NCBI RefSeq assembly: GCF_900111005.1 | Contig: NZ_FOFV01000016.1 | Span: forward strand, 1-64,000 | DNA length: 64,000 nt | Origin: Lentzea albida | Lineage (GTDB): Bacteria; Actinomycetota; Actinomycetes; Mycobacteriales; Pseudonocardiaceae | Reading direction: 5' to 3' | Part shown: positions 50,363 through 58,022 of the stretch, one piece after another | Numbering within the stretch: position 1 is the stretch's first letter | Layout of the letters: each line of letters begins with the position of its first letter | Program-made: the position numbers and the translations under genes | The notes under the pieces: generated by a model | Database searches by the model: none | Seen by the model: the letters and a program-made list of their open reading frames with translations, nothing else | Told to the model about the DNA's origin: nothing

Positions 50363-51063
50363 GACGGGAAACCCAGAACATCCTGCTGGTCCTGCTCGGC
50401 GGCGCGCTGCTGAAGATCAGCTTCTCCGGGCTGTACCTGCGGTACGTCCAGAAGTCGCTGCTGCCGCTGCTGATCGCGGCCGGCGTGGTCATGATCGGCC
50501 TCGCGCTGTTCGCGATCATCCGGGACATCCGCCGCGGCAAGGCCGTCGACGACGACGAGCACGGCCACTCGCACTCCTCGCGCTCGACGTGGCTGATGCT
50601 GTTGCCGGTGCTGGCGGTGTTCCTGATCTCGCCGCCCGCGCTCGGCGGCGACGTCGTGAACTCGGCCGCCGACACGAACCAGACGCAGCGCTCCCGCAAC
50701 CTGCTGGGCGAGCTGCCCTCCGGTGACGTCATCCCGTTGTCCATGACGGAGTTCGTCACGCGCACGGCGTGGGACGAGTCGGGGACGCTGGACGGCCGCC
50801 GTGTTCGGTTGACGGGGTTCCTGCTGCGCGCGGAGGGGGAGACGTACGTCGCGCGGCTCGCGATCTCGTGCTGCGCCGCCGACGCCCGGCCGTTGAAGGT
50901 CCGGGTGACCGGGGACGTGCCGTCGCTGCCGGACGAGCAGTGGGTCGAGGTGACCGGTCAGGTCGTGCCGAAGTCCGCGAACGAGAAGAACTCGTGGGTG
51001 CCGAGCTTCACCGTGGAGTCGTTCACGCCCGTGGCCGAGCCCGTCGAGCCCTACGAGAGCTAG
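50359..51063 (+). CDS. TIGR03943-like membrane protein, permease partner
   Basis: A 234-residue protein with two N-terminal helices (LVLLGGALLKISFSGLYLRYV; LLPLLIAAGVVMIGLALFAI), a His/Asp loop (DDDEHGHSHSSR), a third helix, and an extracytoplasmic beta-rich domain with ISCCAADARPLKVRV and EWVEVTGQVV-like strands. Such proteins always pair with DUF318 permeases and are often under Zur control. The His-rich loop may bind zinc. The GTG overlaps the permease stop. Confidence 0.82.
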   Translation: MRRETQNILLVLLGGALLKISFSGLYLRYVQKSLLPLLIAAGVVMIGLALFAIIRDIRRGKAVDDDEHGHSHSSRSTWLMLLPVLAVFLISPPALGGDVVNSAADTNQTQRSRNLLGELPSGDVIPLSMTEFVTRTAWDESGTLDGRRVRLTGFLLRAEGETYVARLAISCCAADARPLKVRVTGDVPSLPDEQWVEVTGQVVPKSANEKNSWVPSFTVESFTPVAEPVEPYES

Positions 51064-51193
51064 GCGGGTCCGCGCAGGGCCGAGGCAAGGCCCCGGACTG
51101 CCGATCGAACCCGCCAGGACGACGGTGCCGTGGTCACCGACGCTGTTCGTGCACCGTCGGGTCGTCGCTGCCGGGACCGTTGGTGACGAGTGC

Positions 51194-51592
51194 CTACCGT
51201 AGGCCCTTCGCGGTGCACTCCGCGCAGGTCCCGAAGATCTCCACGGTGTGGCTGACCTGCGAGAACCCGTTCTCGGCGGCGACGCGGTCCGCCCACTTCT
51301 CGACGGCGGGACCCTCCACCTCGACCGTGCGCCCGCAGTGGCGGCACACGAGGTGATGGTGGTGGTGCGCCGAGCAACGGCGGTAGATCGCCTCGCCCGA
51401 GTCGGTGCGCAGCACGTCGACCTGGCCCGCGTCCGCGAGGGACTGCAGGGTGCGGTAGACCGTGGTCAGGCCGATGCCCTCGCCGCGGCGGCGCAGCTCC
51501 TCGTGCAGTTCCTGGGCGCTGCGGAAGTCGTCGAGCTGGTCGAGCAGGTTCGACACCGCGGTGCGCTGCTTGGTGGACCTCAGACCGGTCAC
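51194..51592 (-). CDS. zur: Fur-family zinc uptake regulator (Zur)
   Basis: A 132-residue Fur-family repressor. Winged helix (RSTKQRTAVSNLLDQLDDFRSAQELHEELRRRG, motif GIGLTTVYRTLQSLADAGQV), a His-rich regulatory site SAHHHHHLVC, and two structural CxxC pairs (CRHCG and CAEC). With Zn2+ it represses uptake genes. It is encoded after the SmtB-type gene with a 4-base overlap, so low- and high-zinc sensors are co-expressed. 51064-51193 holds only an imperfect GGCGGGT/ACCCGCC hairpin after the permease partner. Confidence 0.9.
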   Translation of the reverse strand: MTGLRSTKQRTAVSNLLDQLDDFRSAQELHEELRRRGEGIGLTTVYRTLQSLADAGQVDVLRTDSGEAIYRRCSAHHHHHLVCRHCGRTVEVEGPAVEKWADRVAAENGFSQVSHTVEIFGTCAECTAKGLR

Positions 51593-51939
51593 AACTTCTC
51601 CTCGACGTGCGTCACAGCGTCCACCACGATGTGCGCCAGATGTTCGTCCACCAGCCGGTACACGACCTCACGGCCGTGCCTCTCGCCGTGCACCACGCCC
51701 GCCGACTTGAGCACCCGCAGGTGCTGGCTGATCAGCGGCTGCGCGACCCCCAGCGCCTCGACGAGCTCGTGCACGCAGCGGTCGTGCTCTTGCAGCTGCA
51801 GCACGATGGCGATGCGGACCGGCGCGGCCAGCGCGCGCAGCAGGTCGCCCGCCTCGGCGAGGGTGTGCGCGGAGCGGGGAGGCGCGGGCGCGGGAGCCGC
51901 GCGTTCGGGGGAGTGCTCGCCGTGCAACTGGACGGTCAT
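51589..51939 (-). CDS. ArsR/SmtB-family zinc-responsive repressor
   Basis: A 116-residue regulator: winged helix (ALGVAQPLISQHLRVLKSAG) and a C-terminal helix DEHLAHIVVDAVTHVEE whose Asp, His, His and Glu have exactly the DxH-x10-HxxE spacing of the SmtB alpha-5 zinc site. It should derepress export or storage genes at high zinc. ATG 51939 has GAGGTG eight bases upstream. It is in operon with Zur. Confidence 0.92.
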   Translation of the reverse strand: MTVQLHGEHSPERAAPAPAPPRSAHTLAEAGDLLRALAAPVRIAIVLQLQEHDRCVHELVEALGVAQPLISQHLRVLKSAGVVHGERHGREVVYRLVDEHLAHIVVDAVTHVEEKL

Positions 51940-51950
51940 GGCGGCGCACC

Positions 51951-52229
51951 TCACCTGGTAGGGATTTTCAGAACCAATTCTACGGTGATGACGAGCAGTA
52001 CCAGCAGGACCACCACGCGCAATGTGCGATGACCTGGGGAAAGAACCTTCCAGGTGGCCGCGAGCAGCACCGCCGCGCCCACGAGGAGCACACCGAGCAG
52101 CACCGCGCCGAGGGTGCCGCCCACGAGCACGCCGGTGATGAAGAGACCGAGAACGAGCACGAACGCCACGGCGGGACGCACACGCGCGAGCGGGCCGTCG
52201 CCGGGCAGGAGAGGGCGCTTGGAGGTCAC
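51951..52229 (-). CDS. Small membrane protein, unknown function
   Basis: A 92-residue protein with three hydrophobic helices (VAFVLVLGLFITGVLVG; LGAVLLGVLLVGAAVLLAA; RVVVLLVLLVITVELVL). It ends 11 bases before the SmtB-type gene, so it heads the arsR-zur operon. GTG start. No family recognised. Confidence 0.65.
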   Translation of the reverse strand: MTSKRPLLPGDGPLARVRPAVAFVLVLGLFITGVLVGGTLGAVLLGVLLVGAAVLLAATWKVLSPGHRTLRVVVLLVLLVITVELVLKIPTR

Positions 52230-52246
52230 CGTGCCATCCTTGCACC

Positions 52247-52639
52247 GTGCTGCTGGTGTGCCGCTTCCGCGTGTCCGACCCCGAGACGTTCACCTCGCGC
52301 GCCGAGCAGGCCCTGGCGCTGCTCACGGCCCAGCCGGGGTGCCGCCGCGGCACGCTGGCGCGCTCGACCGACGAGGACGACCGCTGGGTGCTCACGGTCG
52401 AGTTCGACTCCGTGGTGGCCTACCGGCGCGCGATGTCGCCGTTCCCCGTGCGCGAACACGTCATCCCGTTGCTGTCCGAGGCGCTCACGGACGAGCCTGC
52501 GATGTACGAACCGACGCTGACCAGCGCCGACGGCCAGGTCGAGACGCACACGAGCGTCCTCGCCGAGGACGCGTTCACCGTGCGCCTCGGTGAAGCCGCG
52601 GGGCCGTCTACCCCTCGGCGATGGCCTCCATCTCCTTGA
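52247..52639 (+). CDS. Antibiotic biosynthesis monooxygenase-like (ABM) protein
   Basis: A 130-residue protein with the ABM ferredoxin-like beta-alpha-beta fold (MLLVCRFRVSDPETFTSRAEQALALLTAQPGCRRGTLARS in parts; key block FRVSDPETFTSRAEQALALL, then WVLTVEFDSVVAYRRAMSPF). Despite the name most members are small haem- or quinol-related proteins of unknown role. The last 32 bases overlap the convergent TPR gene. Confidence 0.72.
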   Translation: MLLVCRFRVSDPETFTSRAEQALALLTAQPGCRRGTLARSTDEDDRWVLTVEFDSVVAYRRAMSPFPVREHVIPLLSEALTDEPAMYEPTLTSADGQVETHTSVLAEDAFTVRLGEAAGPSTPRRWPPSP

Positions 52640-53282
52640 CCCACTCCTCCTGCGAGTCGTGGGGCAGGAGCTCCAGGGCCCTGCGCGCGGCCGCCGCGGC
52701 CTCCTCGGTGCGGCCCAGCGCGTGCAGCGTCTTGGCCTTGCCGCTCTCCGCGTACGCCTCGGGCGTCTTCTCGAACGCCTCCAGCGCCTCGTCGAAGCGG
52801 CCGTTCTCGAAGTAGAACCAGCCGAGGTTGTTGTGCAGCGGGCCGAGCCAGCGCACCAGTTCGGGGTTCGCCACGACGATCTCGAGGCCCTGCCTCGTCC
52901 ACTTCTCCGGGTCGTCGACCAGCGACGCCATGTGCGCGGCGTCGACCGCCAGCGACAGGTCACCGCGGGTCTTGGCCAGGATGAACGCCGCCACGAACAG
53001 CGGCTGCGCGGCCTCGGGGTCGCCGCCGGAGCGGTGCAGCCTGCCGCGTTCGAGCAACGCCCGCACCCGGCCCGTCGAGTCGGGAGCGACCAGCGTCTCC
53101 GCCTCGTCGACGAGACGGTGACCTGCGGCGAAGTCCTCGCGCAGGCCCTGCACGCGAGCGAGCTGGGTCAGCACCTCCGCGCGCTCGTCGTCGGTCTTCA
53201 CGTCCGCCAGGAACGCGCGGAACCTGGCCTCGGTGCCGTCCAGGTCGGCGAAGTCCCACAGCTCTCGCAGCCGGTCTTCCAT
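52608..53282 (-). CDS. Tetratricopeptide-repeat protein
   Basis: A 224-residue helical protein with TPR-like repeats: AEVLTQLARVQGLREDFAAG, GLEIVVANPELVRWLGPLHNNLGWFYFENGRFDEALEAFEKT (core LGWFYFENGRFDEALEAFEK) and ALGRTEEAAAAARRALELLP. Probably a scaffold for protein-protein contact. It is divergent from glyS with an 81-bp gap. No signal peptide. Confidence 0.85.
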   Translation of the reverse strand: MEDRLRELWDFADLDGTEARFRAFLADVKTDDERAEVLTQLARVQGLREDFAAGHRLVDEAETLVAPDSTGRVRALLERGRLHRSGGDPEAAQPLFVAAFILAKTRGDLSLAVDAAHMASLVDDPEKWTRQGLEIVVANPELVRWLGPLHNNLGWFYFENGRFDEALEAFEKTPEAYAESGKAKTLHALGRTEEAAAAARRALELLPHDSQEEWVKEMEAIAEG

Positions 53283-53363
53283 TCGTGCAGGGTAAGGCTC
53301 CGGTCGCCCGTTCGGGGCTCAACGTGACGGGCTAGGCTTGAGCCCCCGATTCGCATTCCCCCG

Positions 53364-54761
53364 ATGGAGTTCCCCTTGCCCGCCGATCGCATCGAGACCG
53401 TTGTCAGCCTCTGCAAGCGCAGGGGGTTCGTCTACCCGTGCGGGGAGATCTACGGCGGTACCCGCTCGGCGTGGGACTACGGCCCTCTCGGCGTCGAGCT
53501 CAAGGACAACATCAAGCGCCAGTGGTGGAACTTCATGGTCCGCGGCCGCGAGGACGTCGTGGGCCTGGACTCGTCGGTCATCCTGCCGCGTGACGTGTGG
53601 GTCGCCTCCGGTCACGTCGAGGCGTTCGTCGACCCGCTCGTCGAGTGCGAGTCGTGCCACAAGCGGTTCCGCGCGGACACGCTGTCGGAGGAGTACGCGG
53701 AGCGCACCGGCAAGGAGGTCGCCGAGGGCGACGTCTCCGACGTGCCGTGCCCCAACTGCGGCGTGCGCGGCTCCTACACCGAGCCGAAGATGTTCAACGG
53801 CCTGCTCAAGACGCACCTCGGTCCGATCGAGACCGAGGAGGGCCTGCACTACCTGCGCCCCGAGACCGCGCAGGGCATCTTCACGAACTTCCTGAACGTG
53901 CAGACGACCTCCCGCAAGAAGCCGCCGTTCGGCATCGGCCAGATCGGCAAGTCGTTCCGCAACGAGATCACGCCGGGCAACTTCATCTTCCGCACCCGCG
54001 AGTTCGAGCAGATGGAGATGGAGTTCTTCGTCGAGCCGGGCACGGACGAGGAATGGCACCAGTACTGGATCGACGAGCGCACCCGCTGGTACACCGACCT
54101 CGGCATCTCCAAGGAGAACCTGCGTCACTACGAGCACCCCAAGGAGAAGCTGTCGCACTACTCGAAGCGGACGGTCGACGTCGAGTACCGCTTCCAGTTC
54201 GGCGGCCAGGAGTGGGGTGAGCTCGAGGGCATCGCGAACCGCACCGACTTCGACCTCACGACGCACTCGAACCACTCGGGTGTCGACCTGTCGTACTTCG
54301 ACCAGGCCACGAACTCGCGCTTCAAGCCGTTCGTCATCGAACCGGCGGCCGGCGTCGGCCGCCCGATGATGGCGTTCCTGCTCGAGGCCTACACCGAGGA
54401 CGAGGCCCCGAACGCCAAGGGCGGCGTGGACAAGCGCGTCGTGCTGAAGCTTGACCGGCGCCTCGCCCCGGTCAAGGTCGCGGTGCTCCCGCTGTCGCGC
54501 AACGCCGACCTCTCGCCCAAGGCCCGCGACCTCGCGACGGCCCTGCGCCGCAACTGGAACGTCGACTTCGACGACGCCGGCGCCATCGGCCGTCGCTACC
54601 GCCGCCAGGACGAGATCGGCACGCCGTTCTGCGTGACGGTCGACTTCGACACGCTCACCGACCACGCCGTGACGGTGCGGGAGCGCGACACGATGTCGCA
54701 GGAGCGCGTGGCGATGGACCAGCTGGAGTCGTACCTGGCCGCGCGCCTGATCGGCTGCTAG
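53364..54761 (+). CDS. glyS: Glycyl-tRNA synthetase (dimeric, class II)
   Basis: A 465-residue single-chain GlyRS. Class II motifs: 2 ([24 protein letters not shown], core [14 protein letters not shown]) and 3 ([16 protein letters not shown]). A zinc-knuckle-like insertion has CESCHK and CPNCGVRG. The C-terminal anticodon-binding domain is present. It charges tRNA-Gly with glycine. Monocistronic, divergent from the TPR gene. Confidence 0.97.
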   Translation: MEFPLPADRIETVVSLCKRRGFVYPCGEIYGGTRSAWDYGPLGVELKDNIKRQWWNFMVRGREDVVGLDSSVILPRDVWVASGHVEAFVDPLVECESCHKRFRADTLSEEYAERTGKEVAEGDVSDVPCPNCGVRGSYTEPKMFNGLLKTHLGPIETEEGLHYLRPETAQGIFTNFLNVQTTSRKKPPFGIGQIGKSFRNEITPGNFIFRTREFEQMEMEFFVEPGTDEEWHQYWIDERTRWYTDLGISKENLRHYEHPKEKLSHYSKRTVDVEYRFQFGGQEWGELEGIANRTDFDLTTHSNHSGVDLSYFDQATNSRFKPFVIEPAAGVGRPMMAFLLEAYTEDEAPNAKGGVDKRVVLKLDRRLAPVKVAVLPLSRNADLSPKARDLATALRRNWNVDFDDAGAIGRRYRRQDEIGTPFCVTVDFDTLTDHAVTVRERDTMSQERVAMDQLESYLAARLIGC

Positions 54762-54839
54762 CTCGAACTGCTCCGTTCGGTCGTACCCCTCTGCTACGTT
54801 GTGAAGTCACTTCGTCACAGCGTGCAGGGGGCGGCCAAG

Positions 54840-55538
54840 GTGGTCGAAGACAACCGCAGGTGGGGCTTCGAGGAAGCCGAGGACTGGGAGTACGAGGCCG
54901 GGCGGCGTGCCACACCGCCGCCCGCGCAGCCGCCGCCGGATGACGCGGACGCCTGCATCGGCGTCGACGCGAGTGGTGCGGTCTCGGTGCTCGTCGAGTT
55001 CGACGGCCGGGTGCGTGCCGTCAGGCTGGCCGCCCGGTGGCGCGACAGCATCGACCAGCGCGCGTTGGACGGAGCCGTGCTCGACGCGGCGAACGACGCG
55101 ACCATGCGGGCGTTGTCCCGTTCCGTCGAGACGCAGGGAGATCTTGCGGTCGTCCCGCCCGCACCGAGGAGTGCGCCGGTCGACGAGACGCCGCTCACCC
55201 GTGCCGACGCGGAACGGCTGTTCGCCGCCGTGAACGCCGAGCTCGCCATGTTCACCGCCGGCCTGGACCAGGCGGTGAACGCGCCCGTGCGGGCCGAGAG
55301 CCGCGGTGGTCACGGCGTCCGCGGCATCGCCCAGTCCGGTCAGGTCGTCCGCTTCGAGATCGACCGGTGGGCGCACGCCGCGCCCAATGCCGAGATGGAG
55401 GGCGAACTCGCCGAGGTCCTGCGCGCGTTGCGCGACCGGGGTACTCCCGCCACACGACCGACGGGGTCCGCCATCGCGGAACTCCAGGCGCTGGCGAGCG
55501 ATCCGGCGAAACTGCTGCGGAAGGTGGGGCTGGCATGA
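54840..55538 (+). CDS. YbaB/EbfC-like domain protein of a T7SS-like cluster
   Basis: A 232-residue protein. The N-terminal ~45 residues are acidic and Pro-rich; a YbaB/EbfC-like domain follows (IGVDASGAVSVLVEFDGRVRAVRLAARW...LDAANDATMRAL), then a second charged region. YbaB-like genes often precede WXG/ESX-like genes in actinomycetes. GTG 54840 is chosen: CAGGGGG lies ~8 bases upstream, and TACGTT (54794-54799) looks like a -10 placing transcription after the alternative GTG 54801. It overlaps the next gene by 4 bases. Confidence 0.7.
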   Translation: MVEDNRRWGFEEAEDWEYEAGRRATPPPAQPPPDDADACIGVDASGAVSVLVEFDGRVRAVRLAARWRDSIDQRALDGAVLDAANDATMRALSRSVETQGDLAVVPPAPRSAPVDETPLTRADAERLFAAVNAELAMFTAGLDQAVNAPVRAESRGGHGVRGIAQSGQVVRFEIDRWAHAAPNAEMEGELAEVLRALRDRGTPATRPTGSAIAELQALASDPAKLLRKVGLA

Positions 55539-55858
55539 GCGACGTGGTGCTCGACGCACTGGAGGCGTTGCACGCGGACGCAGGCCTCTGGCTGACGGCC
55601 GCGGACAACGTGCAGGCGCCCCAGCGCGCCCTCGGCGAACTGACGCTGACCGGCCACGACGTGTCCATGTGGGCGGTCGACCGCGGCCTCGACCGCACGT
55701 ACGAGAACGGCCGGGTCGTGCTTGAAGACCTGCTGCGCCAGGCGGTGACGGCGTTCAACGGTCTCGGCGACAGCCTGCTCGCCGCCGCCGACACCTACGC
55801 GCGCGAAGAAGCCGCGAACCTCCACGAGATGAACCGGCTCACGGGGGAGATCAGGTGA
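55535..55858 (+). CDS. WXG100/EspC-like small helical protein
   Basis: A 107-residue all-helical protein (VVLDALEALHADAGLWLTAADNV ... AVTAFNGLGDSLLAAADTYAREEAANL), the size and helix-turn-helix layout of ESX substrates and EspC-like DUF2580 partners. No clear WxG, but an LW and a YxxxE-like motif (YAREE). It overlaps genes on both sides (ATGA and GTGA), so translation is coupled with the larger effector-like protein downstream. Confidence 0.65.
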   Translation: MSDVVLDALEALHADAGLWLTAADNVQAPQRALGELTLTGHDVSMWAVDRGLDRTYENGRVVLEDLLRQAVTAFNGLGDSLLAAADTYAREEAANLHEMNRLTGEIR

Positions 55859-56622
55859 CCAACCCACTGGTGGTGCAGGCCAAGGGCAACGCCGACGAGG
55901 TCGACCGCGCGATCCGCCGGTTCTTCGACGTGGTCAACACGACGCTCAGCTGGGTCCCCGCTCCGTTGAAGTGGGTGATCGAGAAGGTCCAGGACGGCAT
56001 CCGGGTCGTCAACGTGCGGATCGCCGAGTTCTGGGACCGGGTGAACCAGCTCTTCGCACAGCCGGGTGACTCGGACCGTCTCCGGCAGGTCGGCACCGGC
56101 TGGGTCGAGCAGGTCGGCAACAAGCTCGGAGACATCGCCGGCACGATCACGCTTGACAAGATGCGCACGAACGTCGAGTGGGAGGGCAGGGCCGCGCGGG
56201 CCTACTCGGCGACGGTGCCGCCGCAGTCGGCGGGCCTGAACGCGGTGAAGGACGTCGCGAACCAGATGCGCGCGTCCCTCAACAGCCTCGCGAACTCGAT
56301 CGACGCCTTCTGGATCGCGATGGGTGTCGCGCTGGCGACGTTCGTCGTGGCAGCGGTGGGGGCGATCGCGGCGGCCTGCACGGTCGTCGGCACGCCTGCC
56401 GCCGTCGCCGCCATCGCGGGCGGGCTCGCCGCGGCGATCGGCATCATCGGCGCCACGATCGTGGCGCTGGAGTCGCACACCAACACGATCGAGACCGAGC
56501 AGAACGCGATCGTGCAGAAGATCCACGACATCGGCCGTGAGTGGACCATGCCGAACACCGCCGACATGGGCGACGCCAGCGTGACCGACGGCGACGGCTC
56601 GGATTGGAAGATCGACAGTTGA
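55855..56622 (+). CDS. Large WXG-like protein with two membrane helices
   Basis: A 255-residue protein. The N-terminal ~135 residues are amphipathic helices with a WxG-type turn (NVEWEGRAARAYSATVPPQ), and the middle carries two adjacent hydrophobic helices (~157-210; FWIAMGVALATFVVAAVGAI and AVAAIAGGLAAAIGIIGATI). The C-terminal ~40 residues are polar. It looks like a type VII secretion substrate that inserts into a membrane. No enzyme domain. No secretion ATPase is in the window. Confidence 0.65.
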   Translation: MTNPLVVQAKGNADEVDRAIRRFFDVVNTTLSWVPAPLKWVIEKVQDGIRVVNVRIAEFWDRVNQLFAQPGDSDRLRQVGTGWVEQVGNKLGDIAGTITLDKMRTNVEWEGRAARAYSATVPPQSAGLNAVKDVANQMRASLNSLANSIDAFWIAMGVALATFVVAAVGAIAAACTVVGTPAAVAAIAGGLAAAIGIIGATIVALESHTNTIETEQNAIVQKIHDIGREWTMPNTADMGDASVTDGDGSDWKIDS

Positions 56623-57125
56623 TGATCGTGGGCCAGGGGCCGCCGCCGCAGTGGGTGTGGGTGCCCGCCGCGCGCGTCGAACGCGTCCGGACGCGGCTGG
56701 CGCTGACGGGGCTGCCTCTCATCGGCATGGCGCTCGTGTTCGGGATCGTGCTCGTCGCGGTCGGGCTGGACCTGCCGACCGCGCACAGCCCGATCAACGT
56801 GATCGGCGTGGTGATGGCCGGGATCGGCGCCTTCTGGGGAGTCCTGTCCGGCGTGAGCCTCGTGACGGCAAGGTCCTGCGCTCGAGGTGAGTTCGTCGAC
56901 GTGAACGGCGCGCGGCTGGTCCGGCGGCTGCTCGGGGTCTGGTGGGGCGCGGCGATCTTCTGCGCGTTGGTCGCGTGGTTCTGCGAGGTCATGACGTTGA
57001 ACAGCGAGGCTCGGCCGGTGCCGTTCACCGTCGGGTCCGCCGTGTACCTCGCGGTGCTGGGGCTGCTCGTCGTGCTCGGCGGCGTCGCGTTCTTCACCGC
57101 GCGCAGGGTGCTGCGGGTCGGCTGA
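56622..57125 (+). CDS. Four-helix membrane protein of the same cluster
   Basis: A 167-residue protein with four hydrophobic helices (residues ~28-50, ~55-80, ~103-125, ~140-160). The N-terminus is Pro/Gln-rich (GQGPPPQWVWVPAARVER). ATG overlaps the preceding stop (TGATG), so it is the fourth gene in one operon. Family unknown; similar short membrane proteins accompany WXG-like genes. Confidence 0.65.
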   Translation: MIVGQGPPPQWVWVPAARVERVRTRLALTGLPLIGMALVFGIVLVAVGLDLPTAHSPINVIGVVMAGIGAFWGVLSGVSLVTARSCARGEFVDVNGARLVRRLLGVWWGAAIFCALVAWFCEVMTLNSEARPVPFTVGSAVYLAVLGLLVVLGGVAFFTARRVLRVG

Positions 57126-57149
57126 GGCAACATTCCGGCGCGTTCGCGC

Positions 57150-58022
57150 GTGTTGGAGGGTGTGACGGGGGAGCGGTTTCGCAGGCGCGGGGTGACGCAG
57201 GCGGTGGCGGGCCTGGGTCTGCTGGCGTGGGTGGTGGTCGTCGCCGCGGTGGTCGAGACGGGGAATCCGCCCGTGCTCGTGGCCACGGCGGCGAGTGGCG
57301 GGCTGGTGTGCCTGTGCGTGCTGGCGGGTGGGCTGGTGGCGGCGCGGGTCGCCGACGCCGCGGCGGCCGCTCGGGTGCGGCACGTGTTCGTGGTGCTCGA
57401 AGGGACGGCGCTGGCGCTCTTCTTCCCCTTCTACTGGTTCGCGTCCGGGGTCGAGCCGGTGGGGGAGCCCGGCGCGTTCGCGCTGGGGGTGGTGCTGGTG
57501 CTCGCGGTGCCGGTGGTGATCGCGCTGGTGCTCGCACTGCGGAGCAGTCTCGCCGTGCACCGGTTCGTCGTCGGCGAGTTCGGGCCGCTCGTGCCGGACT
57601 CGGCGGCGCCCGCGGTCGTGCCGCGGATCAGGGCGCTGGGGACGCTGCTCGTCGTCGCGGGTGCGGTGCTGTCGGTCGCTGTGGTGGTGCTGGCGCTCGT
57701 GTCGCCGTCGCAGTGGGCGCTGCTCGAGGTGTTCGGGCTGGTGGTGACGTTGACGCCGGTGGTGCTCGGGTTGTCGCTCGTGCGGGTGGAGGACGTCTAC
57801 TCGGCGCGGCGGCGCAACGTCGGCGCGTACGTCGTCGTCCCCGCCGCCGCCGGGTACGCGGCGGCCAAGCTCGCCTCCATCGGCGGTTCCTCGGGGATGT
57901 TGTTCGGGGCGTTGGTCTTCGGGGCGATCGTGCTGCTCGTGGGGGCGAACCTCGTGGTCCGCGAGTTCACGGGCGAGTGGGACCGGTCGTGGCGCGCAGC
58001 TTCGCGAGGGCGGCCGTCGTGA
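57150..58022 (+). CDS. Multi-pass membrane protein, unknown
   Basis: A 290-residue protein with about eight hydrophobic helices starting near residue 15 and a short cytosolic C-terminus (REFTGEWDRSWRAASRGRPS). GTG 57150 is taken; GTG 57162 just after GGAGG is an alternative. It lies 24 bases after the four-helix protein and probably belongs to the same transcript. The last 56 bases overlap the convergent serine hydrolase gene. No known family. Confidence 0.65.
   Translation: MLEGVTGERFRRRGVTQAVAGLGLLAWVVVVAAVVETGNPPVLVATAASGGLVCLCVLAGGLVAARVADAAAAARVRHVFVVLEGTALALFFPFYWFASGVEPVGEPGAFALGVVLVLAVPVVIALVLALRSSLAVHRFVVGEFGPLVPDSAAPAVVPRIRALGTLLVVAGAVLSVAVVVLALVSPSQWALLEVFGLVVTLTPVVLGLSLVRVEDVYSARRRNVGAYVVVPAAAGYAAAKLASIGGSSGMLFGALVFGAIVLLVGANLVVREFTGEWDRSWRAASRGRPS

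Noticed and set aside
51360-51380. His-codon run as a simple repeat
   Set aside because: It lies in the metal-binding site of Zur and is functional coding sequence.
54840-58022. Complete type VII secretion system
   Set aside because: No EccB, EccC, EccD, EccE or mycosin gene is present; only substrate-like and small membrane proteins are visible.
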